From positions 1 through 6,415 of the forward strand of contig VBGV01000258.1 of assembly GCA_005880755.1 (NCBI GenBank): DNA of 6,415 bases, in the 5' to 3' direction. This stretch comes from Chloroflexota bacterium. GTDB lineage: Bacteria; Chloroflexota; Dormibacteria; Dormibacterales; Dormibacteraceae. The translations under genes and the position numbers were made by a program. Shown here piece after piece: positions 1 to 5,735 of the stretch (positions within the stretch are counted from its first letter, which is position 1; each line of letters opens with the position of its first letter). Under the pieces are notes generated by a model. That model saw only the letters and a list, made by a program, of their open reading frames with translations, did not search any database and was not told where the DNA came from.

Positions 1-276
1 CGAGAAGCTGAGGAGGCTGTTGGCGCGGCGGTGCGTGGGCGGCTCGCCGACAAAGGTTCCGCGGCCTCGAACACGGAACACCAGCCCCTCCTGCGCCAGG
101 CGATGCATGGCATGGCGCGCGGTCATCCGGCTCACCGCGAACTCCTCACAGAGCTGGGCGTCAGAAGGCAGCTCGGCGCCAGGCTTCAACCGGGCCAGGC
201 GCTGCCGGATCGCCTGCTCGATTTCGCGATAACGGGGCCTGAAGCTGTCCTCAGGCGATACCGTCGCCACCACCAC
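1..276 (-). CDS. GntR-family (HutC/UTRA-type) transcriptional regulator, 3' part missing
   Basis: DNA-binding repressor of the GntR family. The 92 visible codons hold the winged helix-turn-helix: RYREIEQAIRQRL (about 16-28), KPGAELPSDAQLCEEFAVSRMTARHAM (31-57, with the recognition helix near SRMTARHAM) and the wing RVRGRGTFV (68-76). The end, RRANSLLSFS, resembles the linker that opens a UTRA ligand-binding domain, hence the HutC-subfamily guess; that domain lies off the left edge. The first of three consecutive GTG codons (276, 273, 270) is taken as the start, because an in-frame TAG lies 8 codons further up and there is no ATG. No Shine-Dalgarno sequence is visible. A near-palindrome 10 bp upstream is a likely autoregulatory operator. 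It is followed upstream by a ROK kinase gene on the same strand, so the natural effector would be a sugar or sugar phosphate (inference). Confidence 0.9.
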   Translation of the reverse strand, partial: MVVATVSPEDSFRPRYREIEQAIRQRLARLKPGAELPSDAQLCEEFAVSRMTARHAMHRLAQEGLVFRVRGRGTFVGEPPTHRRANSLLSFS

Positions 277-286
277 GGCCGTTAAA

Positions 287-304
287 TGTATAGCTATCTA
301 GACA
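287..304. promoter_or_regulatory. Probable GntR operator
   Basis: The 18-bp sequence TGTATAGCTATCTAGACA matches its own reverse complement at 14 of 18 positions, with half-sites TGT-M-TAG. This resembles the GT-N-TA-N-AC pattern known for HutC-type GntR regulators. It sits 10 bp upstream of the regulator's first GTG. On the minus strand it overlaps weak -10 candidates (TATACA at 292-287, TACATT at 290-285) with TTGCAT at 312-307 as a possible -35. Binding here would block the regulator's own promoter. Confidence 0.5.
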
Positions 305-313
305 AAATGCAAG

Positions 314-352
314 TCTTCCCTCTCCCCGTTCAGGGGAGAGGGTCAGGGTGAG
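314..352. repeat. CTCTCCCC hairpin repeat (dispersed 'PHPDPLP' type), possible terminator
   Basis: CCCTCTCCCC (318-327), the loop GTTCA (328-332) and GGGGAGAGGG (333-342) form a perfect 10-bp stem. A GTCAGGGTGAGGGGC-like flank follows. Read in different frames on the minus strand it gives PHPDPLP and LTLTLSPERGEGR, the peptide signatures of a dispersed palindromic repeat seen in many GC-rich bacterial genomes. The ROK stop codon lies in the loop, so the stem could also end or protect that transcript, but there is no clear U tract, so intrinsic termination is uncertain. Confidence 0.75.
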
Positions 353-1259
353 GGGCGTGGAGGCGAACAGGGGAGGAGTGCAGCGCCGCACCGATCGCCC
401 CCGCCCAGATCCCCAGCTCGCCGCACACGACCTCGATGCGCGTGACGTCCGTGACGTGGACGCGACGCTGAAGCTCTTCTCGAATCGGACCGAGCAGCAA
501 CTCGCCCGCGGCGGCGACACCCCCGCCGAGCACGACCCGGTCGACGCCGACCAGCACCACCACGTTGCTCACGCCAATCCCCAGGTATCGCCCGGCGTCG
601 CGGAACGCTTGCTGTGCCCGCGGATCGCCCGCGCGCGCCGCGGCCACAGCTCCCTCCACGTCTGGTTGGCCCGACGCGGCGGCGATGGCACCCGCTCGGG
701 CGAACGTCTCGAGGCAGCCGCGATTGCCGCAGCCGCATGGCGGCCCATCGGGAACGATCGTCTGATGGCCGAACTCGCCTGCGGTGCCTTGGTAGCCGAG
801 GTGGAGGCGCCCATCGAGGATCAGCCCTCCGCCCACCCCGGTGCCGAGCGTGATCCCCAGCATCGAGGTCGCGCCGCGGCCCGCGCCCAGGCCGTGCTCG
901 GCGAGCGCGAAGGCGCGCGCGTCATTGATCAGGTGGCACGGCGCCTCGACCCCACGCGCGATCGCGTCGGTGACCTGCACGCCGTCCCAATTCCCGGGAA
1001 TGTTGGGTATGAACCGGGTGACGCCTGCGGCGGGGTCGAGGACACCGGGCATGCCGACCCCGACCGACTCGACGCCGTCGATGTCGCCAAAAACGGCTCG
1101 TGCCACCTCGATCAGCTGCCGGACCACGCTCTCTTCGCCTCCGCGCGTGTCGGTGGGCAGGAGACCTGTTTTGACGAGCCGCGGTTCGAGCGACTCGCGT
1201 TCGACCACGGCCCACTTCAGGTTCGTCCCACCCACGTCGAGACCGAGGTGTAAAGACAT
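330..1259 (-). CDS. ROK-family sugar kinase (glucokinase-like)
   Basis: This ATP-dependent cytosolic sugar kinase has 309 aa, normal for the ROK family. Seen: the phosphate-binding motif DVGGTN (8-13), catalytic N112-D113 in INDARAFALAEHG, the glycine-rich LGITLGTGVGGG (134-145), EFGH with H165, and the zinc motif CGCGNRGCLE giving C175, C177 and C182. All ROK zinc ligands and the catalytic Asp are therefore present. GGGV at 245-248 is the second nucleotide-binding loop. The start ATG at 1259 is chosen because MSLHLGLDVGGTN fits the family N-terminus; a longer frame reaching 1346 would run into the divergent hydrolase. The last residues, HAPHPDPLP, come from the hairpin repeat and are not family sequence. 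Glucose, N-acetylmannosamine or another sugar are all possible substrates; a repressor role is unlikely since no N-terminal HTH is present. Its promoter appears shared with the hydrolase. Confidence 0.93.
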   Translation of the reverse strand: MSLHLGLDVGGTNLKWAVVERESLEPRLVKTGLLPTDTRGGEESVVRQLIEVARAVFGDIDGVESVGVGMPGVLDPAAGVTRFIPNIPGNWDGVQVTDAIARGVEAPCHLINDARAFALAEHGLGAGRGATSMLGITLGTGVGGGLILDGRLHLGYQGTAGEFGHQTIVPDGPPCGCGNRGCLETFARAGAIAAASGQPDVEGAVAAARAGDPRAQQAFRDAGRYLGIGVSNVVVLVGVDRVVLGGGVAAAGELLLGPIREELQRRVHVTDVTRIEVVCGELGIWAGAIGAALHSSPVRLHAPHPDPLP

Positions 1260-1265
1260 GGCGCG

Positions 1266-1273
1266 CTTATAGT
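1266..1273. promoter_or_regulatory. Shared two-way -10 element between ROK kinase and hydrolase genes
   Basis: The octamer CTTATAGT reads TATAGT on the plus strand (1268-1273) and TATAAG on the minus strand (1271-1266), each 5/6 to TATAAT. A start 7 bases after the hexamer would fall at 1280 on plus (hydrolase ATG at 1281) and exactly on the ROK ATG at 1259 on minus. Both transcripts would be leaderless. No convincing -35 was found on either side. Confidence 0.5.
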
Positions 1274-1280
1274 GCCGCTG

Positions 1281-2216
1281 ATGATCGTCACTGTGCTCGG
1301 TCCGATCTCGCCCGAACAGCTCGGTGTCACCGATGCGCACGATCATCTCTTCCTGCGCAGCCCGGCGCTACCGGGCCAGGACTTCGAGGACACAGATCGA
1401 GCAGTCGAAGAAGTGACCAATGCGGCGAGCGGCGGTCTGCATGCGATCGTGGAGGTGACGCCGATCGGTCTCGGCCGGCGTCCGGCGAAGATGAGGGCGG
1501 TCGCGGAAGCCACCGGTGTGCACGTCGTGGCGGCGACCGGCTACCACCGCGATGCTCATTACCCGGAAGGTCACTGGGTGCGCACCGCGCCCATCGAGCT
1601 GCTGGCGGAGCGGATCCTCGCCGACCTGCAGCTGGGGATGCACCCCGACGACTGGCTCAGCGCAGCGCCGCCCGATTCGGCGCGCGCGGGCGTGATCAAG
1701 GCGGGCGCCTCCTATCAGCGCATCAGCGTGCTCGAGGAACGTCGGTTGATGGCAGCCGCCATCGGCAGCCGTGAGACCGGCGCGCCAATCCTCGTCCATA
1801 CCGAGATCGGCACGTGCGCTCACGAGATCATCGACCTGCTCACACGCGAGCGAGTACAAGCCGATCGCATCATCCTGGCCCACCTCGACCGCAACCCCGA
1901 CCGCGAGCTCCATGCTGCGATCGCCGACCGCGGCGTGACCCTCGAATACGACACTCCCGGCCGCATCAAATACAGGCCCGACAGCCAGCTGTTGGACCTC
2001 GTCGAGGCGATGGTGAAAGCAGGGCATGCGGGCGCCCTGATGCTCGGCCTCGACCTTGGACAGCGGGATTACTTCCGCTCTTATGGTGGGGGACCGGGCC
2101 TGAGCTATCTGATGGGAACGTTCGTGCCGCGCCTGCGGAGCCGCGTCGGGGCGGACGTGGTCCGCCAGATCCTGGTCGACACGCCCGCCCGGGCGTTCTC
2201 GATGGCGACCCGATGA
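1281..2216 (+). CDS. Phosphotriesterase-family metal-dependent hydrolase
   Basis: Amidohydrolase-superfamily TIM-barrel enzyme of the phosphotriesterase/Php group (COG1735-like), 311 aa. All six binuclear-metal ligands can be placed: H20 and H22 (AHDHLF), bridging lysine K140 (VIKAG), H173 (LVHTEIGT), H201 (LAHLDRNPD) and D258 (GLDLGQRDYF). The order and approximate spacing agree with Pseudomonas phosphotriesterase. The in-frame GTG at 1272 would lie inside the -10 hexamer, so ATG 1281 is preferred as a leaderless start. Known members act on organophosphates, lactones or sugar lactone phosphates; beside a sugar kinase and an oxidoreductase, a lactone or ester intermediate is the better guess (inference). 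Its stop overlaps the next start as ATGA, so the two plus-strand genes are an operon with coupled translation. Confidence 0.9.
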   Translation: MIVTVLGPISPEQLGVTDAHDHLFLRSPALPGQDFEDTDRAVEEVTNAASGGLHAIVEVTPIGLGRRPAKMRAVAEATGVHVVAATGYHRDAHYPEGHWVRTAPIELLAERILADLQLGMHPDDWLSAAPPDSARAGVIKAGASYQRISVLEERRLMAAAIGSRETGAPILVHTEIGTCAHEIIDLLTRERVQADRIILAHLDRNPDRELHAAIADRGVTLEYDTPGRIKYRPDSQLLDLVEAMVKAGHAGALMLGLDLGQRDYFRSYGGGPGLSYLMGTFVPRLRSRVGADVVRQILVDTPARAFSMATR

Positions 2217-3483
2217 ACAAGCGCTACGACGTGGTGGTCGTGGGCGCCGGCTCGGCAGGGAGCTCCGCCGGCATCAGCTCGGCGCGCGAACGCTGCTGCT
2301 CGACCGCCTCCCGTTTCTCGGCGGCACCTCGACCGCGGTGCTCGACACGTTCTATGCGTTCTACACACCCGGCGAGAAGGCACGCCGCGTCGTGGGCGGG
2401 ATCGGCTGGGAGGTCGCCGAACAGCTGAAGGCGGAGGGCATGGCGTTCGAGCGACCGAACACCTACGGCGCGGGGACCGGGGTCACCTACGACCCCGAGG
2501 TCCTCAAGGTCGTGTGGGAGCGCCTGGCCGAAGACGCGAGGGTCGACGTCCTCCTGCACACGTGGGCGACGGGCGTGGCGCTGCGCGACGGGCGCATCGT
2601 CAGCATCCGGGCCTGGAACAAGGGTGGTGAGTCGGTCTTCGAGGCTGAGGCGATCATCGACGCGTCGGGCGACGCGGACGTCTGCGCGATGGCGGGCGTC
2701 CCATATGAAGATGCGAAGTCGACTCCCAACCTCCAATCCCTGTCCACGATCTTCCGCGTCGCCAACGTCGACGTCGAAAAAGCTTCGGCCTTGCCCAAGA
2801 CCGAGCTGTGGGCGCTGATGCACCGCGCCGCCGAGTCAGGCGACTACACGCTGCCGCGGCTCGAAGGGTCGTGGCACCGGACACCGCACGCGGGCGTCGT
2901 CACCGTGCACATGACCCGCATCCCCAACGTCGACGCCACCGACCCGGAGCAGCTCACGCGTGCCGAGATCGATGGCCGCCGCCAGGTGCGGGAGTACCAC
3001 CGGTTCCTGCGCGATAAGGTGCCCGGATTCGATCGCTCGGTCCTGGTGGCGACGAGCCCGGCGATCGGCGTGCGCGAGAGCCGTCGCGTGATCGGGGACT
3101 ACCGCCTCACCCGCGACGACGTGTTGAAGGCCCGCCGCTTCGAAGACGAGATCGCTCTGTGCGGAGCGCCAATCGAAGACCACGCGTCAGGTCCCGATAC
3201 GAGGTGGACGTATGTGCCCGGAGGCGGGGTGTACGGAATCCCGTATCGGTGCCTGCTGCCCGAAGGCGTCGAAGGCATGCTCGTCGCGGGCCGATGCTTC
3301 TCGGCCACGCACGACGCCCACGCGTCGGCGCGTTCGATGGCCACATGCATGGCGATGGGCCAGGCAGCAGGCACCGCGGCCGCGATGGCGGTCAAGTCGC
3401 AAAAGACGCCGCGATCGCTCGATGCCTCAGCGCTCCGGAACTGCCTGCTGGAGAATCGCGCGCTCCTGGATCCAATCGACTGA
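2213..3483 (+). pseudogene. FAD-dependent oxidoreductase (PF12831-like), frameshifted near the N-terminus
   Basis: The first frame encodes the dinucleotide-binding start MNKRYDVVVVGAGSAGSSAGISSAR (GxGxxG), up to about 2287. The rest continues in another frame from about 2290: TLLLDRLPFLGGTSTAVLDTFYAFYTPGEKARR, then IIDASGDADVCAMAGVPYE (about 2650-2706) and the C-terminal FAD motif YGIPYRCLLPEGVEGMLVAGR...ASARSMATCMAMGQAAGTAAAMAV (about 3230-3393). Repaired, it would be about 425-430 aa, normal for this flavoprotein family. In relatives about three residues (such as AGA) lie between R and the TLLLD strand, so a 10-nt loss in the GCGCGC tract at 2282-2289 explains the shift. As read, the second frame could only start at GTG 2338 or later, without the FAD loop, and would not be expected to bind FAD. 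This may be a true mutation or a sequencing/assembly error. The start overlaps the hydrolase stop (ATGA). Substrate unknown; oxidation feeding the hydrolase is an inference. Confidence 0.85.
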
Positions 3484-3885
3484 GCCGGACCAAATCAGGC
3501 GCAGATTCGGACCAGGTCGAGCAACATCTTCGTCGCGCCGCAAATCAGGACGCATCGGTTAGGGACCTTTTGCCTCGTAGCTGAGGATCTGGCCGTTTCG
3601 CTTGGCCGCCACGGCTTGACTGGTTGGCCGACCGACGACCTGGTAAATCGGCGCTCCGGGGTCCAGAAACGCCGCGTCCCCGTCCTTCGGCCGGTAATTG
3701 GGATCGCATACATTGCCGGCGACCTTGAACTTCACATGCCCCACAACCGGGCCGAGGTCGCTCTCTTGAAGTGTCGTTGGCGCTCCCGGTCCTGCAACGT
3801 ACTGAGTCGAACTTGCTTACTCGACGTTGGCGCCGGCGATCAGGTAACGCGCGGCTTCGCTGCCCCGACGTAGGCAGAGGGCACC
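3484..3885. other. About 400 bp between loci without an intact gene
   Basis: Between the converging stops of the oxidoreductase (plus) and the permease (minus) I find no gene with a good start and no strong hairpin with a T-run. The 9-mer CAAATCAGG occurs twice, at 3491 and 3541, 50 bp apart. The only protein-like signal is the start-less minus-strand frame described separately. Terminators for the two converging operons are expected here but I cannot identify one. Confidence 0.6.
3559..3816 (-). pseudogene. Start-less fragment of a hypothetical protein
   Basis: An open frame of 85 sense codons lies between a TAA at 3819-3817 and a TAA at 3561-3559. It reads YVAGPGAPTTLQESDL..., then VVGHVKFKVAGNVCDP (GTG at 3744 inside it), KDGDAAFLDPGAPIYQV and GRPTSQAVAAKRNGQILSYEAKGP. 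Its composition looks like a real protein. The pattern 'DGDAAFL-PGTPIY-V-G...LAA-RDGR---YE' reminds me of exported conserved hypotheticals in Chloroflexota and Actinobacteriota, but this is from memory. No ATG, signal peptide or ribosome site is present. The same frame upstream of the TAA reads AARYLIAGANVE, and another frame downstream (3495-3558) reads CGATKMLLDLVRICA, so stops and a shift may break a once longer gene. A short real gene from GTG 3744 (61 aa) is the alternative. Confidence 0.45.
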
Positions 3886-4071
3886 TCAGTGCGCTCGATG
3901 GCCACCTTCGTCTCGCGCGAGGTACTTGTCGGGATCCTTATCGAATCTCTCCTTGCAGCCGGCCGAGCAGAAGTAGTAGGTGTCGCCTCCACGAAACGAG
4001 CGGTATTCGGCCGTTCGCGTGTTCACCATCATGCCGCAGACCGGATCTGTCGCCGTCCCACTGCTTTCCAT
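3886..4071 (-). CDS. Possible internally initiated free YHS-domain protein (61 aa)
   Basis: Inside the permease gene and in its frame, AAGGAG (plus-strand CTCCTT, 4077-4082) stands 5 nt before ATG 4071, at codon 450. This is the best Shine-Dalgarno sequence in the window and lies in the linker between the two YHS domains. Initiation here would give a 61-aa soluble protein, MESSGTATDPVCGMMV... to the shared stop, made of the second YHS domain alone, a size typical of stand-alone YHS metal chaperones. Alternatively it is the fossil of a separate yhs gene that fused to the permease gene. That it is used is inference. Confidence 0.35.
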   Translation of the reverse strand: MESSGTATDPVCGMMVNTRTAEYRSFRGGDTYYFCSAGCKERFDKDPDKYLARDEGGHRAH

Positions 4072-5418
4072 ATCGTCTCCTTGGCCACCAAAGGCCTGCT
4101 GTTGACCGACGAGCGCCGCAGTCCGAACCGTGTACCGGGACGGATCGCTCTCGAATGCCGAGCGACACGCAGCCGAACAGAAGTGGTACGTCTCGCCGCC
4201 AAAGTTGGCCTGTTGGGTGGAGGTGGCCGGATCGACGCTCATCCCGCACACCGGGTCCCGGACAAGCTGTGCACCGGCTTGTGGTCGGCGAGCGTGCGCC
4301 CGCAGCATTTCGATTCCGCCGGTGGTGATGAAACGCCAAGCCAACACTGCCATCAGCAGAAGAAACGCGATATCCAGAAACGTGGTGTAGTTCCAGGTCG
4401 GCTGGGTTTCGAAGACGGTGAGGTGGTGATTGGTCGGGGCCAGTCCCAGGAGCTGGAAGGCACCTCCGACAAGGAACCCGGCCAGCGCCATCGCGGCATA
4501 CGAGACCGCGAGCAGGTAGAGCGACATGCGGCCTCCGTAGTACTTCCGATAGATGTTCAGGATCGGCAGGATGATCAGGTCGGCGAAGATGAAGCTGATC
4601 ACGCCGCCGAAGCTGATACCCCCGTTCCAGAGCACGGCCGCCAGGGGAACATTGCCCACCGAGCAGACGAAGCTGAGCATCGAGATCACGGGGCCGATCA
4701 GCGGGCTCCAGAACTCGTTCAGCGCAGGGTGGTCGGTCAGGAAGAACGCCTGCCACCAGCTATTCGGGACCCAGGCGGCAAGCGCGCCGGCGATCAGAAA
4801 GCCCAGTCCAAGGTCGACATATAGGGCGTTCAGGTCCATGAAGAACGAATGCGAGATGGCGGTGAAAGCTCGCGGCGAAAAGAGCCGGGAAACAAAGGGC
4901 CCGTCGGTGATTGACATGTCCATCTCGCCGTGCGCCTCATGGGTCGAGCCGAAGACACCGCGATCTGCCTGCAGCCTGGCCTCGTCGACCATCCGCTGAC
5001 GCAGCGTTACCTTGAAGAGAATCCATAACAGCAGCGCCATCAGTAGGCCGCCGGCAAACTCGGCGGCTACGAACTGCCAGCCCAAAAGGATGAGGAGGAC
5101 GAGGCCCAGCTCGAAGACCAGGTTGGTCGACGCGAACTCGAAGATGATCGCGTTGACGAAACTGGCTCCTCTGCGGAAGAGCGCCCTGGCCACCGCAACC
5201 GCCGCATAAGAGCAGGACGAGCTCGCAGCGCCCAAGCCGCATGCGAGAAGGAAACCCTTCAAGTCGGGTCTGCCCAGCGCGCCGGCCACGGCCCGCTTCG
5301 AAACGACTGTTTGGACCATTGCCGAGAGCAGGAAGCCAAAGGCGAGTGGCCAGAGGACCTCCCAGAGCATGAAGAAGGAGAGTTGCAGCGCGTGCAGGAT
5401 CGCGCTGACTACAAACAC
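3886..5418 (-). CDS. ArsP/DUF318-family permease with two C-terminal YHS metal-binding domains
   Basis: A 510-aa inner-membrane protein. Hydrophobic segments lie near residues 3-36, 55-80, 88-135, 200-217, 239-290, 299-327 and 347-365, with a charged loop at about 136-190; this matches the two-bundle permease of the ArsP_1 (DUF318/UPF0718) type. Each half has a conserved Cys patch: AASSSCSYAAVAVARALFRRGASF (C69) and FVCSVGNVPLAAVLWNGGISF (C252). The tail has two YHS domains, 388-429 (DPVCGM, YHFCSAAC; C391, C414, C418) and 458-499 (DPVCGM, YYFCSAGC; C461, C484, C488), the type found with copper and other soft-metal transporters. GTG 5418 is taken as start, 6 bp after the csoR stop, with a weak AGG upstream; translation is probably coupled to csoR. 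Known ArsP proteins export organoarsenicals, but the CsoR/P-ATPase setting favours copper (inference). Confidence 0.9.
   Translation of the reverse strand: MFVVSAILHALQLSFFMLWEVLWPLAFGFLLSAMVQTVVSKRAVAGALGRPDLKGFLLACGLGAASSSCSYAAVAVARALFRRGASFVNAIIFEFASTNLVFELGLVLLILLGWQFVAAEFAGGLLMALLLWILFKVTLRQRMVDEARLQADRGVFGSTHEAHGEMDMSITDGPFVSRLFSPRAFTAISHSFFMDLNALYVDLGLGFLIAGALAAWVPNSWWQAFFLTDHPALNEFWSPLIGPVISMLSFVCSVGNVPLAAVLWNGGISFGGVISFIFADLIILPILNIYRKYYGGRMSLYLLAVSYAAMALAGFLVGGAFQLLGLAPTNHHLTVFETQPTWNYTTFLDIAFLLLMAVLAWRFITTGGIEMLRAHARRPQAGAQLVRDPVCGMSVDPATSTQQANFGGETYHFCSAACRSAFESDPSRYTVRTAALVGQQQAFGGQGDDMESSGTATDPVCGMMVNTRTAEYRSFRGGDTYYFCSAGCKERFDKDPDKYLARDEGGHRAH
4077..4082 (-). promoter_or_regulatory. 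Strong internal ribosome binding site AAGGAG
   Basis: A perfect AAGGAG core lies 5 nt before an in-frame ATG in the linker between the two YHS domains. The leading genes of this window lack such sites, so it stands out. Confidence 0.45.
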
Positions 5419-5424
5419 TTCGAC

Positions 5425-5700
5425 CTAGCTCCTCACCAAGCGCTCGACCGCGTCATTGAGCTCGCGCACTTTCTTGCTTCCGCCGCCAGACCGGATCGCC
5501 TCCGTTACGCAGTGCTCGGTGTGGTCGGCCAGGAGTTGGAGCGCCACGCTTTCGAGTGCCGCCCGGGTCGCGTTGACCTGAGTCAGCACGTCGATGCAGT
5601 AGCGATCCTCCGCCACCATCTTCTGGATGCCGCGCACCTGCCCCTCGATGCGCCGCAACCTCGTCTCGATCTTCTGCTTATCTTTGGTATAGCCTGCCAT
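5425..5700 (-). CDS. csoR: CsoR-family copper-sensing transcriptional repressor
   Basis: A 91-aa all-helical DUF156 (CsoR/RcnR) repressor of normal length. The Cu(I) ligand set C-H-C is present as C35 (RYCIDVLTQ), H60 (ADHTEHC) and C64, with the same 25- and 4-residue spacing as C36/H61/C65 of Mycobacterium tuberculosis CsoR. The second-shell Tyr (Y34) and Glu (E80) are also there. The conserved RLRRIEGQVRGIQKM (14-28) forms helix 1 of the DNA-binding surface. RcnR-type (Ni/Co) and FrmR-type members use different ligand sets, so copper is the best call. ATG 5700 is leaderless by its -10 (TATGAT plus 6 nt). In the CsoR mechanism, apo-protein represses and Cu(I) binding releases DNA; the operator between it and the ATPase gene implies control of both directions, including its own operon. 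Confidence 0.95.
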   Translation of the reverse strand: MAGYTKDKQKIETRLRRIEGQVRGIQKMVAEDRYCIDVLTQVNATRAALESVALQLLADHTEHCVTEAIRSGGGSKKVRELNDAVERLVRS

Positions 5701-5729
5701 CTGTCAATCATACCCCCTGGAGGTATAGT
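5701..5729 (+). promoter_or_regulatory. Promoter of the metal ATPase gene, leaderless
   Basis: CTGTCA (5701-5706, 4/6 to TTGACA), a 17-bp spacer and TATAGT (5724-5729, 5/6 to TATAAT). Seven bases from the hexamer end is 5736, the A of the ATPase ATG. The CsoR operator fills the spacer and runs into the -10, so bound repressor would block polymerase. Confidence 0.6.
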
Positions 5730-5735
5730 GGTCTA
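5707..5735 (-). promoter_or_regulatory. Promoter of csoR-permease operon, leaderless
   Basis: On the minus strand TAGACC (5735-5730, 4/6), a 17-bp spacer and TATGAT (5712-5707, 5/6). The start predicted 7 bases on is 5700, the A of the csoR ATG. It overlaps the ATPase promoter almost completely and shares the operator with it. Confidence 0.6.
5710..5726. promoter_or_regulatory. CsoR operator
   Basis: ATACCCCCTGGAGGTAT is a 17-bp inverted repeat, palindromic at 14 of the 16 non-central positions. It has the ATACC...GGTAT arms and G/C tract known for CsoR-family operators, and lies between csoR and a copper ATPase gene, where such sites are normally found. Confidence 0.8.

Noticed and set aside
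348..1253. Plus-strand 301-aa open frame opposite the ROK kinase gene
   Set aside because: It is antisense to a gene with complete ROK motifs, and its translation is low-complexity Arg/Ala/Asp-rich with no recognisable domain; GC-rich genes commonly leave such frames open.
1260..1346. N-terminal extension of the ROK kinase up to 1346
   Set aside because: It would add about 29 residues outside the family, overlap the divergent hydrolase and run through the shared promoter.
3491..3549. Direct repeat CAAATCAGG spaced 50 bp as an attachment or duplication site
   Set aside because: Only 9 bp, two copies and no mobile-element gene nearby; chance is adequate.
3889..4824. Plus-strand 311-aa open frame opposite the permease
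   Set aside because: It is the mirror of a conserved membrane protein with YHS domains; its translation is hydrophilic and unfamiliar.
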